Below, in pieces: positions 12,211 to 24,574 of a stretch of 64,000 nucleotides of DNA (positions within the stretch are counted from its first letter, which is position 1; every line of letters starts with the position of its first letter). The stretch spans positions 90,825,313-90,889,312 of the forward strand of contig NC_135722.1 of NCBI RefSeq assembly GCF_964656455.1, read 5' to 3'. Below the pieces are notes generated by a model, which was not told where the DNA came from, did no database searches, and saw only the letters and a list, made by a program, of their open reading frames with translations. The position numbers and the translations under genes are program-made. This stretch comes from Halichoerus grypus. Its lineage: Eukaryota; Chordata; Mammalia; Carnivora; Phocidae.

Positions 12211-13876
12211 ATACTAGTCTCCAGTGCACCAACCTGAGGGCATGTGCAGGGTGCTGGAGGGTCCTACAGATAAGATGTCCCATGGTCTCCATGTGTGGGC
12301 CTGTTGGTGGAGCCTGCCAGCATGTTAGTAGGATCTGTGGACAGTTTTCAGGAACCAGCCCCTCCCCTTTGCCCTTCTTCTAGGTCCCCCTAGACTATTC
12401 AGCCCTGCTGATCCCCTACATGTTCTGGGTGGGGCAACATAGAGTGAGTCAGTCACTTTAACAACATCTTACAAGGCTGGGAGAAGCTGGGCACTCATTC
12501 CTATCTCACTTTTCCCTGTGGTAGAAACCATGGGCTGCGGGAGTCTCTCTTGGCACCAAGATCTTCCTCCCTGGGAGAGGGGTGATGTGGGAAAAGTTAA
12601 ACTGCTCTCTTTGCCCTATCCCATGTGTCAATTCTCAGATAGTGATAGGTGCTGGAAGTGAAATCTTCCCAGCAGGACAGCTCCATGGCCAATCTTCCCT
12701 GTGGCTCTACCCTCATCCCACCCAAGTGGGCAAAGGGACCATCAGTGTCCCGGGATAGGATAAGAACACTCTGACAAGGACTTCCAGCTCTGAGGAGAGT
12801 AGCACTGTGGGGAATAGGGCTGAGTGGCAAGTCCCTTTATCAAGCTGGCCCTTGAAAGCATTCCCAGTGCATGTCCTTCCTTTCTATGTGTGAGGTAGTT
12901 AAGGAGTTCCGTGAATGATGCCAAAACAGATAGTGGAGGGAGGGGATTCCCTGGAGTATATGTCAGAAAGAAAGTTTACAATGATGTCATCTGAGAAACA
13001 GACACGAAGACTCAGAGTTTGATTTCCCCAGTGCTTTCTGCCCCCATGCATACCCCTCCCCACCACATACGCATTCTTCCCTGCCCCAAGCCCACATCAC
13101 ACCAGAGATGTCCTGGCTGCCGAGCCGCGATGGGTGAAGAATGAGTGAAGAATGGCTGGAGTGCATTCGTGGTCGGTGTCGGTGGTGGAGAGGAAAGCGG
13201 TGGTGGTGGGGGATGGTGCTGGGGGGGGGGCGGGCAGGGCCAGCCAGACAGGAGAGATTTAGGGGCTGGGTCCAGGGGGTTTATCCATATGGGTTTTATA
13301 ATCAGCATTCCAGGGTAAGTGGCTCTTCCATCAGATTACACTGTGCATCATGGATGAAACTACATGGAATCCACAGGAGACACGTTGGAAGAAGACACAT
13401 GTTCACAGTGGTAATTTGGGAATCCATGAAGGGCCAGTGGCAGGGCAGCCTGTTCACTGCCTCATAAAGTAACACTCTGGTTCTTGCTGCTACAATTTGT
13501 CATTGGTCTGGACAGTGGCAGCAGGTTCCCGGGATAGAACATGAACGAGAGGGAGGGACGTGGTGGGAGATGGCGGATCAGGGACTCAGCCTGCCTTTGT
13601 AGCTGCGGCCTCTGTGTGCTGTTGGGGGGAGGGAAGGGCATGTCCATATGGAGGGATGTGTGTGTGAGTGTGTGTGTGCTGGGGTGAAGTTAGGACTGCT
13701 GACCGCACAGGCAGAGACTAGGCATCACTAACTATAAGCTTGTGATATTTCCTAGTACCGATTTTAAATCCAGTTTTTATTAAGAGAGTCATATTTGTTA
13801 GCATTGAGACAGAACAATAATACGGATAATTGAGGTAATAGTTATTGGATCCTTACTCTGCATTGGACATTGTGCT
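12211..13876. other. non-genic stretch
   Basis: It is moderately GC-rich with G-runs near 13215 and a short GTGTGT run near 13660. No gene is seen. Confidence 0.5.
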
Positions 13877-13891
13877 AAAAACCTGACATTC

Positions 13892-14835
13892 GGTGCGGAC
13901 CTGGTACCTCTTTGGTGAAGCCGCAGCTGAGGAGACTCCGGTGCTCGCCATGGCCAATGAAAAGCCCAAGGAAGGAGTCAAGACTGAGAACAACGATCAT
14001 ATTAATTTGAAGGTGGCAGGGCAGGATGGTTCTGTGGTGCAGTTTACGATTAAGAGGCATACACCACTTAGTAAACCAATGAAAGCCTATTGCGAACAAT
14101 AGGGTTTGTCAATGAGGCAGATCAGATTCCGATTTGATGGGCAGCCAATCAAAGAAACAGACAAACCTGCACAGTTGGAAATGGAGGATGAAGATACAAT
14201 TGATGTGTTCCAGCAGCAGACAGGAGGTGTCTACTAAAAGGGGAACCTGCTACTTTACTCCAGAACTCTGTTCCTCCAGACCAAGAAGACATTCTCAAGT
14301 AGAAAGCCACAATTTGGTTCCACCACATCCTGACTACTACAGTATAGTTTTCTCTATTCTTTCATTTTCCCCTTCCCCGTTCCTTTATTGTACATAAAGT
14401 AACTGTGTATGTGCACAAGCATATCGCATTTTTTTAACTAAATGGCCAATGGTATACTTTGATCGACATCAAATGGAGATGGGATGGGGGAAAATACTGT
14501 TTCTGTGAAAATACCCCTCTCCCCATTAGTGGCATGCTCAGTCAGCTCTTATCTTTATATTCCAGTAAGTTATTTTGCTCTCACAGTTTAACAAAAAAAG
14601 AAAAACAGAAAAATCCTTGCATATCTTGTTCAACTGGAGAATTTTAATGTTTTTCATTTATCATTGTAAAACCAAGGACAATTTTATAACTTTTTGTACG
14701 TAGCTGTTACATGTAGGGCAATCTGTCTTTAAGTAGGGATGTATTACCCTAAAAGAAATGAATCCTAGGTAGTTTTCCCTTCAAGTCAAGCATCTTGTTG
14801 TTTAAATAAACTTGTTGTTTAAAAAAAATAAAAAT
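13892..14835 (+). pseudogene. SUMO2P: SUMO2 processed pseudogene
   Basis: This is an intronless copy of the SUMO2 mRNA, with part of the 5' UTR, the coding region at 13950-14237 and a long 3' UTR. The reading frame begins [20 protein letters not shown] and ends [11 protein letters not shown], the SUMO2 tail with the GG processing site, over the family's full 95 residues. A TAG at 14100-14102 replaces codon 51, so only 50 residues can be made and the conjugating GG terminus is lost. Other missense changes occur, such as K to T in the QFTIK segment. An A-rich tail ends the copy, and a perfect 15-bp target-site duplication (AAAAACCTGACATTC, 13877-13891 and 14836-14850) brackets it. This is typical L1-mediated retroposition. 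It lies between the two PATE-type genes with no sign of its own promoter. Confidence 0.95.
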
Positions 14836-14971
14836 AAAAACCTGACATTCAGTGTGTGTGTATAATTTTTTTTCCTAGAGCCATTCTGTGAGTTAGGTAC
14901 TATTATCATTTCTCCTTGGTAGAGGAATTGAAATGTAACATGATGTAACTTGTCATGGCCTTAAAATTTTT

Positions 14972-15154
14972 TTTTATTTATTTATTTTTGCCAGAGAGAG
15001 AGAGAGCACACAACACGAGCAGGGGGGAGGGGCAGAGGGAGAAGCAGACTCCCTGTTGAGCAGGGAGCCTGATGTGGGACTTGATCCCAGGACCCTGGGA
15101 TCATGACCTGAGCCAAAGGCAGATGCTTAACCAACGGAGCCAGCCAGGCGCCCC
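14972..15154 (-). mobile_element. Can-SINE
   Basis: It is in reverse orientation, with a 16-bp duplication TGGCCTTAAAATTTTT at 14956-14971 and 15155-15170. It lies about 120 bp beyond the SUMO2 retrocopy. Confidence 0.95.
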
Positions 15155-15170
15155 TGGCCTTAAAATTTTT

Positions 15171-18100
15171 AAATGCTGGAATGAGGCTTTAAATCCAGAT
15201 GGGTCTGACTTCTGAGTCTGTGCTCTGGCCACGGCACTCCCCTGTTGGGTCTCAGCCTAGACACATGATGGGAAGATCCGATGGGGACTGACGTGGGCCT
15301 GGAAGTGTGGTGGTTCTGGATGCTGGCTGTCTGGATGCTGCAGAGGAGGAGGTTCCTGCACTGGGGAGGGATTGTGCCTGGTCACCTCTGAGTAGGCTGG
15401 TTGCATAATTTATCCTCCGGACTGGGACAAATTGGGAGTAAATGGGACTTTATTAATAATTAAGCTTAGAATAGAGGCATAAATCATTCTCACTATTGGA
15501 TTTTCGCCAAGTTCATGAGTCTGGGAGGCATTTGTGGGCTTCAGATGAATTTAATATGTGGCATCCATCATGTTTCCAATTCCTCATGGACCCGAGCCTC
15601 CCCTGCTTCTGAACAGTCAGGAAACCTCCACAACTTAGCACTCAGCACCATTCCACCATGTCAGATGACCTTCCTGTGCACCTGAGGGAGAGACATGACG
15701 GGGTGGCGTTGAGGAAGCTTGACTGGAAGAGCGAGTGCAGGAAGACCAGCCAGGAATCTAGGGCAGTAGCTTCTTCCGTCAGGTGATCACGCCCTTTGCT
15801 GGTACAGACCGAGCCTGTGAGGTCTCCACCTGATTCCTGGCTGGTCCCAGATACACAAGTGGGACTTCGCAGTCAGCTACCACCTCCATTGTATTTTACT
15901 GCCATTCCATAGCCGCCATGGACAATTTCCAGTGGGGTCGCATCGCCCTAAATCTTTAAAAGAAGTTTCGTTTATTGCCAGCAAGCTACATAGAACAGGT
16001 ACATCATTCGACAGGAATTCCATAATCCTCTCCTTAGGAAGCACCAGCAGGATGTTCGAGGAGTATAAGTTTCCACAAGGAGATCTGACCAGATCATTAT
16101 GTTCTGTGTTCACTCTCTTTGCCTCGGTTCCCCAGGTGATACCGTGTCGCTTTCCAATATCACATTAGGCATCATCCTCATGACATTCTTCAAGTTTGCA
16201 GAGAACAGCGTGTCTTCAGTAAAACAATGCTACGGAAGAACAGAGCTGCTCTTTGGCAGTTCTGATGATTTCCCCCATTTTCTACTCCTCCCTCACTGTT
16301 TTTTTTTTTTTTTGCACGATTATGATGGGGGTGATGTCAGATTTGGGGAACTGCGGGCTCCCCTTGAGTTCCACTGCCGCTGTTAGAGCGGCACACTGGC
16401 ATGCAGGTGACCTTGAGTTACTCAGCAAAGTTCCTCAGTTTGGGGAGTGCGGTAAAGGGGTGTTCTCATGCATCATAGCTCTGCTCTCACAGTGGAGGAT
16501 GCAGCTGGCTCTCAGTCTGGGGGTGGGGGTGGGGGTGAGGGGTTCTCAGCCCTTTCTCTTCTGCAGCTGCTTCCTGGGCAGGCAGATACTCACGCATTCA
16601 TCCATTTGCTCTATCATTCTTGTTTACTCAGAAATATTTCTTGAGCTCCTGCTCTGTCCCGTGCATTGTGCTGACTGCTTCTGATTTGCTGGGAAACATG
16701 ATTGTCAAGGTCTCTGCTGGGAATGTGTTGTCTAGACGGAAGAGGACAGAGGGCAACGAGAAGGTGCCACTGCTACCTGGGTCATTTTCTCCAGCTCCCA
16801 CTCCGCACATTGGGATCTTGCTCCATGGTCTCTCTCCTTCCCTTGGCTGGATCTCCAAGCATGAATACTCTGGTGGAGGGTTGGATATTTTTATCAGGCA
16901 CAATGAGCGAGCTGAAGACACTTGAGCGGATGTGAGCAGAAAATTGGAATCAAGAAGTCAGAAAAATAATTTGCACCTAAGTTGCTTGGTGTGTCCCACC
17001 GGCCTCGCGAGCCACACGGATGCAGAATGTTCGTAAAATTCTGAACCTTCCAGCCAGGTCCCAGAGCAGTAAGTGTGAGTTTCTCTCTGAGGTAAATTCA
17101 TCTTGGTGAATGCGAGTCTGTGTTTTTAGGGGCCAGCAAAATAAGACAGTTGAATATAGTAGGGACTGTTTTATTCTTTATAAAAGAACCTAGCCACTAT
17201 CTATCTATAAGGCTTCTATTTTGTCGTTTGGATAGTATTTGCTGTATATTTTATGTATTTATGACAGGCGGAAGATATATCTTAAATAATCACATTGTAT
17301 GGTGGCAGCAGATGTAGATCCTGGTTTATAGAAAATACTAAATAAATGATTGTTATTATAACTATTCTCACATTGCCAACACCGATTTACTACCAAGAGG
17401 TCACAAAAACTCCCTACTTTCACCAAACTTGAGTAAAGCTCCCCTGAGTACTCTTTCTGACTAGTTCCTGACTTTGGGCCTGTTATGTCCAGTTTTAGCA
17501 AGAAGCCTGCTGGGTCAGTTTAGCAAAACACCTTCACCTTGATATCTGATCGAATATCTCATCCCTAGCGCTCCATATCCTATCACCCTGCCCTGCCTTC
17601 GGCAAGACTCGTGTTCACTACACCAGTCCACCTAGCGAGAATTCTCACAGACCCGACGTGTCCTCTCAGTTGTTTTGCATTACAGACCCCACTCTGCTTC
17701 TTGGCTATAAATCTCCATTTGATTGTCTTGGATTCAGAGCTGAATCCTATCTCTTTCCCTTACTACAAAACCCTCTTACAATTGCCCCCTTGGATAAAGT
17801 CTACCTTACTATCTTTAACAAATGTCATGAATAATTTTTATTTAGCAGAAGGCCCTATCTTAACTATGAGCACAACATAGGGAGAGGGAAGGGACAGAAG
17901 AAGCTATGGACCACAGCTGTGATGAACACATCCTGAGCCCTGAAGCAGGGTGTTCACCAGGCTGACGACTGGCTTGGGCCATGGGACTGGTGGGGAGGTG
18001 GTCATACAGGACATTGGACCCAGAGGAAATGGGTAGTTAGCAAAGCCCTGCCCACATAAGCCCCTGTCTTGGACCTGGCACAGTGGGATGTCCAGAGAGT

Positions 18101-18290
18101 GAAGGGGCAGGGACTGCTGAGGGCCCAGCAGATCCGGCCAAGCAGCAGGTCCTCCACTCAACCAGAGGTGGTCTCAAGGGAACAGGAGGGACACATGGGA
18201 CATCCTTTGTCCTTGGAAGTATCCAATGGGGCTAGGTCTGTGGGAGCATTTCCTGGGACTGGGCGGTGGTGAAACCTGCCTTGGTGGGTA
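15171..18290. other. intergenic DNA upstream of PATE-type copy B
   Basis: No exon is recognised. The segment 16590-16700 (TTTACTCAGAAATATTTCTTGAGCTCCTG) looks like part of an ancient LINE or MIR-type repeat. Confidence 0.5.
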
Positions 18291-18299
18291 CATAAAAGG
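18291..18299 (+). promoter_or_regulatory. TATA-like element upstream of PATE-type copy B
   Basis: CATAAAAGG lies about 130 bp upstream of the copy B start codon, which leaves room for a transcription start near 18320-18330 and a roughly 100-base 5' UTR without an upstream ATG close to the start. Position and sequence fit a tissue-restricted TATA promoter. There is no CpG island here. This is inference from sequence alone. Confidence 0.45.
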
Positions 18300-18424
18300 A
18301 AGCTTCTGCCCACAGCTTGGGAGCGGTCAAGTCCAGGTTCTAGAGCAATCTGTCCTCGCTCTTCCTGGACACTCTGCTCCCCTCTCCAGCCAGCCTGTGC
18401 ATCTTGCTACCATCCCAAACTGAG

Positions 18425-19807
18425 ATGGACAAGTCCCTGCTCCTGCTCCTGCTGCTGGCAGTCTTCCCTTTTGTGTTCTTCCAAGGAGTGGGTGAGGCCC
18501 TGGGGCGGCTGGGCAGGGGTGAGGGAGAAGCCCCAGGGTGATGGCCTGACCTGGCTGGGAGGGAACGGGGTTAAGGATGAGGTTCTGCGATGATCTGCCC
18601 CCCAAGGGTTTAAGGTCTCTGTCTGCTGTCCCCACCCTGACTACTCCCAGGGAAAGAGTTCAGGTCCCTTCCTAAGATCTCAGAGTGGAGTCAGTCACTC
18701 CCTTGGGGCAGATTGGGGCCAAGGGCTCTTCCCACTTTAGGGCCTTGGAGCTGGCTGGGATGGCCTTAAGCAGCAGAGCCAACGGTAGCTTGAGACTTTC
18801 TATAAAGAAGCAGCCTAGAGTAGTGTTCTAGCAGGAACAGGTCATTGAAGGGCTTATGCTGAACCAGTATTGCCATAACAAGCGCATCGTTGCCACGTAG
18901 ATGTGTTTGGGCATCAGATGACTTTTACGGGGAGGTACGGTAGGAAATCTTGTAAAACTGCATCCCTACTTTGGAGCTTCTACAGTCCTTATGTCCTATC
19001 ATTTTCTAATAGATTCCTAGCCTCAGGCAGCTGTGTGTAGATGCTCTCATTGAGTTCTGCATAAGGACACCATAACTAAGCACTTTCACTTTATTTTTAA
19101 CGGAATCAAGATGCCTGTGTCAAAGGACCATATCCTTAAAGAATCAATGGACTTAATCCAATAGGGGAGCATTTCCAAGCCTTAAGAGTATATTGGAGGA
19201 AGTGTTTAGGGTCATGGTTTCCCCTTGAACTCTTCGGTCCTACCAGTATCCTAGCACACCTTAGTCTCAATCCATTCAACCCTGGGATTAACCTTCATGT
19301 CTCTTTTCACAGGCCCAGCCACATTATGTATGGTCTGCAACAATTTTAAGAGAGGTCATTGTTTGAGGGGCAAGGGCAATTGCACCATGGAACAAGGTCC
19401 TGGGTGCAGAACCAGAGATTTCTTCATTTTCACGGAGATAGGTAATGCTGTCAAGCCAGGCTCTACTGGCTTGAGCTGGCGCCTGCCTCTTGAAACTGTG
19501 GAGAGGTCCTCCAGTCTGAGGGAGCTTTGCTGGGAGGTGGGTGTGCCCCTAGTCTGGAGGCCAGGCTGGGCATGGTTAGGGGAAGTCCTCTTACTTTGAG
19601 CTCCAACTATTGCTCTCTGACCCTGAGTATGAACATCCTTCTCTTCCAGATGGGTGGCGCTACGACCACACTGAACTGGACTGCTCTGATCATTGCCTAT
19701 CTGTAAGTTTCCATCTAGGAGCCCTGAAGATTTCAAACTTTTGCTGTAAAGGTCGAGATTTCTGTAATAGATATCAAGGAAAAGGATGGGAATGGAAGAC
19801 TCGCTAA
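18425..19807 (+). CDS. PATE-type Ly6/uPAR secreted protein, copy B (three exons)
   Basis: The coding exons are 18425-18491, 19313-19441 and 19650-19807, joined by GT/AG introns of 821 and 208 bp, both phase 1. The precursor is 117 residues. Exon 1 encodes a signal peptide (MDKSLLLLLLLAV, then an F-rich core ending near FFQG). Its start resembles that of PATE1, but orthology is not proven. The start ATG has G at -3 and +4. The mature part has C-x2-C-x7-C-x6-C-x7-C, then C-x3-C and CC-x5-CN, the ten-cysteine Ly6/uPAR three-finger pattern. One sequon (NCT) is present. The second sequon of copy A is lost because N has become D. There is no GPI-anchor tail after the last cysteine: the protein ends in a short basic, tryptophan-rich stretch, so it is predicted to be secreted rather than anchored. 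A male reproductive-tract role follows from the family and is not shown here. Confidence 0.88.
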
Positions 19808-20662
19808 TGGTTCTTCCCTTGTTGGTGGAGGTGTCCACTCCCCCATCCCCATCCTTGGCCATCCTTGACCCTCTCTGGGCCTCTCTCCCTCCACATGTGC
19901 TCCTGAGGAGCACGCAGCATCCTCCCGTCTCCTCCCAGCTCCCCTCCTCACTTCCCTCCTGCCCACGGGCTCCTGCTCCCCAACACCAGACACTGTCGGG
20001 TCGCCCTTGGTGTCCTCTTGTCTGCAAATCACCAGCTCTCCTCACCCTGCGTCTCCTCCTCCTTCACAATCACTTGGCTTCTCTGGCTGACAGGCTGCCT
20101 GGTTTCTAGTCCCACAACTCAGGAGTGACTGTGATGTACCCAGACAGGGCAGGGGTTCCATTTCGCACATCAGGAGTTGGAGGGGTCAGTGGAAAACTCA
20201 GGAAAACCTGTCCCACTGGCAGACGGACAGAGAAGAAGGTGTCAAGGCCTGAGGCAGCAGAGATGGGCTCACCAGCTTTGGATGCTACACACATTCTCTG
20301 AGCCTACTGATGGCTTCCATTGTCCAGGGAGGGGAGTGGGAGCGGGGCTGGTGAATCACAGACACGGGAGACCACGGGAATAGGAAGTGAGTGAAGGCCA
20401 CAGAAGCAGGTGGGGACCCAGGACGGAGGAGCATCGCCATCTCTTTTCTGTGACAACCGGCAGGTGATTGGCAGAGCAGGTTGAATGGAGAAATGGCACA
20501 GGAGTCACATGGCAGAGGGTTGAGGAATGAAGGGACCGTGACAGGAGGACATAGGGAGTATGGGCAGCTCTTCCAAGGAGCTTGGGAGGAACTGAGAAAG
20601 TGGGACAGTATCTTTTATAGGAACAGTGAATTTCATATGTTCTTAGGCAAGGAAAGATTTTA
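19808..20662 (+). repeat. 3' flank of copy B, near-identical to the 3' flank of copy A
   Basis: This is the partner of 1329-2183. The two share the same CT-rich stretch directly after the stop codon, the same order of blocks and the same right breakpoint near AAGGAAAGATTT. The upstream limit of the duplication is near 19110, where similarity to the intron of copy A at about 660 becomes weak. The first candidate polyadenylation signals beyond the unit are ATTAAA near 20857 and AATAAA near 21236; neither is confirmed. Confidence 0.85.
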
Positions 20663-22616
20663 TTTTGGCAGCAATAGTAGTTTCCTAATGATGCCAAATT
20701 TGAGGTACAACTTTGGGACACTTTAATCTGTGTAGAAATTCATATTTTTGTCCTAAGACCAAAATAGCCCAAATTTGTAATTCATCATAGCTTTAAGTAC
20801 CTGGGAAGGAATGCAGATAACATGACTATAGGTTCACAACTAAAATCTGTTGTAATTAAAGTAACTGGTGCCTTTTATAAATTGATCTTGTGGCTTCTTG
20901 GAGATTACCTCCACATTTTATTGATTTGACATTCTTCTTTTCCTTTTTTTATATGGACTGACTTTTCCTTTTTGTGTATATGCTCCATTTGAAATCTAGA
21001 AAATATTGAAATATTATATATACCTATGATATTATTTTATTTTATCATTCCAAGTATTTTCTAATAATTTTTAATATGAACTTTAATACTACTCTTATAT
21101 AATTCTAGACATAATATTCTGTCTAATTGATTCTGAGGGGGCTTGGACTAGTATAATATTGAGGTTATAAATATCTGTTATTATGTAAGGTCATTGAGAA
21201 ATTAAAGTACAACCTCAAGACTGTCTGTATGAAAAAAATAAACAGATTGTTTTAAATCTCCAGTGATTTGCTTTAGTTATCCTTTTATAAAGGCTAATGA
21301 TTTCTTTAGAAGAGGGTCTTCAGACTTCACGTTTTCTTATATTTTTAATGTAGTTTGTATTATTTTGTGCCATAGTATAAAGAGGAAAAATATCCTAATT
21401 GCAGCAAATATTCTTTTGATTAATATTGTCATGCTTAAATAGGGAGTTGTTAAATTTGTGGTATTTTATCAGTGCATATGCATTATTTGGAAGAGAAAGA
21501 GAACATCAAATTATGAAGATGGGAAACTAAGAATCCAGGAAGGAATTCAGAATGCAGGTCACTGCTTTTAAATAACAATTCCTCCTTGGGAATAACAAAA
21601 AAAAGTATCATTTTTATTAAATTTGTCCAATTCAACTATATCATCAAATAGTTTTTTAGATTGGGTGTAATGGAAGCCCCACCACAAGCTGGCTAAGACA
21701 TTTAAGTAATTTATTAGTCGACCACACTGGAAATCGAAAGGATGAATTTTTTCCAGAGTTGGTCAAATATAGGAACTCTGGGTTCATTTCTCTGGGATTC
21801 TCTCACACTGCCCTTTTTTTTTTCCCTGGGAAGGATTCGTCCTCCTGCTGTTTATGTTCATGATTACGAAATGGCTGCATCAGCCCCAGGTCTCAAATAT
21901 ATAAACATTATCCAGAGAAAGACTTCATTTGTGCCAGAATTTTCTTCCAAATGCCTGATATTCACTTCCATCAGACCAGTTTAGATCACATGCCCACTCA
22001 AAACAAGTCCTTTGGCCAAGACTCACTTATTGACTCAGTTTCTCGGTTTCTGCGCCACCCCCGGGGACCAGGGACGACTAGGCCTCCCTGCAGTCACATG
22101 ATTCTCCACCAGCAATCTGCGGCTCTTGAAAGGGGGGAAAGGAATGCATCCTATTGGGACAACCAAGGGCTGTCCATCTAGTAGAGTTCTGCATGGAAGC
22201 TCTTCGGCTAGCTGTCTGGAAAAGACACCACGTTGCAAACAATTTTCATGACTAAGATAAGCTTTGAGAGAGTGAATGCCCTAGTTTTCGAGGGAGGTCA
22301 TTCCTATTGGAAGCGACCTTGAACCGCTCCTATTCCTGCCCGGGCATAATTTTCTACTGAATAACACCAGAAACGTTAAGCAGCTGAAGTGCCTCTGCAG
22401 CGAGCCTAACACAGCAGTGCCGAGGAGAAAATGTCTAAGCGAGGAATAACCAACCTCCTGTCTGTCTGGAGAGATGTGGTTCCAGCTGGAGGAAATAACC
22501 TCGTGCGGTGCGTAAATTGGGAGGTGGTGGTGAAAGAGAAAGCAGAGGAAGGAGAAGTAGGCACAATCCCAAACATTTCAGGAACTGACCTTAGCGGAAC
22601 TCAGCTGCCTCATTTT
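20663..22616. other. AT-rich intergenic DNA after copy B
   Basis: It is AT-rich up to about 21700 and more balanced after. AATAAA occurs near 21236. No gene is recognised. Confidence 0.5.
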
Positions 22617-22664
22617 ATTTTATTTATTTATTTATTTATTTATTGCAACATTTTTAATTATTTT

Positions 22665-22856
22665 ATTATTTTTAAGATTTTTATTCATTTGTCAGAGAGA
22701 GAGAGAGAGCACACAAGCAGGGGGAGTGGGAGAGGGAGAGGGAGAAGCAGACTCCCCGCTGAGCAGGGAACCCGATGCGGGGCTCAATCCCAGGACCCTG
22801 GGATCGTGACCAGAGCCGAAGGCAGACACCTAACTGACTGGGCCACCCAGACGCCC
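22665..22856 (-). mobile_element. Can-SINE
   Basis: This is a reverse copy with a (TTTA)n tail region at 22617-22645 and its head (GGGCCACCCAGACGCCC) at the right. It is followed at once by a second, shortened reverse copy. Confidence 0.9.
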
Positions 22857-22859
22857 TTA

Positions 22860-22968
22860 TTTATTTATTTTTTAAGATTTTATTTATTTGTCAGAGATCC
22901 CAGGACCCTGGGATGATGACCTGAGCCAAAAGCAGACACTTAACAAACTGGGCCACCCAGGCGTCCCT
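22860..22968 (-). mobile_element. internally deleted Can-SINE
   Basis: The tail (TTTAAGATTTTATTTATTTG) joins directly to the head-proximal half starting at ATCCCAGGACCCTGGGAT, so about 80 bp of the purine-rich middle is missing. The head GGCCACCCAGGCGTCCC is intact. Confidence 0.85.
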
Positions 22969-23107
22969 GATTAACATCCATTTAATGCATAGCTGTTACT
23001 GCCATTGGGTCTGCAGTGAGGAAAATGTGGGGTGTGTTCATGAGGAATCTGAGGTCACAGGCACATAGGATAGAAATATAGGAAACAGGAGCAGGGGACA
23101 GATTTGG

Positions 23108-23340
23108 ACGTACTGTGCTGTAGTGGTTAAGAGTGTAGGTTCTGTCCTCACACAGCCTGGATTTAAATCCCAAGGGATGCGTATGTTAGCAGTCTGGGCT
23201 TGAGCAAGTCTCGTCAGTACCGTGTTTGATTACCTCATATGTAAAATGGGTACAAGGTAAGGGTTTGTCTCAGAGCTTTGATGAAATTCAAATGTGATTA
23301 TCCATGCGGAGTGTTTAGAGCAGTGCAGGGTTGGATAGTA
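23108..23340 (+). mobile_element. MIR element
   Basis: TGTAGTGGTTAAGAGTGTAG, a CCTGGATTTAAATCCC core and CATATGTAAAATGGGTACAA follow MIR order, ending at AGTGTTTAGAGCAGTGCAGG. It is old and diverged. Confidence 0.8.
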
Positions 23341-24376
23341 ATGTTCTGTGATCATTATCTGAGGAAACAGCTCAACGGGAGATTCAAGTCCAGTGTTATA
23401 GAAGAAGGGACAGTGGGCTAGGAGAGAATGAAACCATGAAAATAGAACAGACTGTCACTCTAATTTAGTTTGTTATTTGTCTAATGTTTATTTAGCACCT
23501 GGAGCCATCTGATTTCTGGGCTGACCCCTCATCTGAGAGGAAGCAGCGACCCTGTTCCGACACTCGTTGTCCATGTGTCTCTGGCTTCCTTCCTTCTGAC
23601 CATCCTCTCCCTCTCCCACATCCAGCCTGGACTGCTGCAGGCTGTCCCAGTGGTAATCTCCCCGCCAGCTAGTTTATCATGGAGGGCCCACCTTGTGCCC
23701 TGGGCCCTGGAAAAGGGCTGGGCTGGGGCAGTGCAAGAAACAGGTGAGCAGTCTGTGTACTAAAGCGACTCTTGAGTTAGCCAGAAGGCAAATCGTCATA
23801 CAGAAAGCAACCAGAGCTCTGTGCAGCCTGAGATCTCCGACACTAACAGTGGAGCCGAGGTCGCTCCCTTGGCGAGGTGGGAGTGAGCTGGGCATTGAAA
23901 AGGGCAGATAGAAAGAGTATTTTGGTGGAGGATTGATGCCCCCCAGAGACTGCGGAGGTCTGGACAGAATGACAACCTTGCTGCTTCCCTGAAAATTTTC
24001 CTTCTGTTTAGTGACACGTGCCTCTTGTACCCGGGAGCTTCTGGAATCAGACCAGTTCACTTCTGCTCTCAGATCTGTGGTGGAACTTAAGGCTGTAATG
24101 CTATCTCAGCCCTACCTTACTTCGCTAACGGAATAATGATTCAGTGATGTCCACGGCGTGCCAGGCCAATGTAAGAGATTTTGCACAGCAGCGTTGATCT
24201 AACACATTCTCAAAATGCTCTCAGGGATGGGCTGGCCATCTTTTTTTCTCTTCCTTTTCTAGCTCTTCTGGTGCATTCTGTGCTGAGAACTCATATAGGA
24301 GAAACCACACAACCTACAGTGGAACACATCTATATCTTGAAAGCACTCAGTTTCCTTCACCAGATAAACAATTCTT

Positions 24377-24574
24377 TTTTTTTTTTTTAAGATTTTATTT
24401 ATTTGAGAGAGAGAGAGAGAGCAAGAATGAGGGGGAGAAGGGGCAGAGAGAGAGGGAGAAAGCAGACTCCCCGTGGAGCAGGGAGCCCGATGTGGGGCTC
24501 GATCCCAGGACCCTGGGATCATGACCTGAGCCAAAGGCAGACGCTTAACCAACGGAGCCATCCAGGCGCCCCCT
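24377..24574 (-). mobile_element. Can-SINE
   Basis: It is in reverse orientation, with a perfect 14-bp duplication GATAAACAATTCTT at 24363-24376 and 24575-24588. Confidence 0.95.

Noticed and set aside
19356..20045. 229-codon minus-strand open frame
   Set aside because: It lies antisense to copy B exons and its 3' flank. The homologous minus-strand frame at copy A is much shorter, and it has no family motif.
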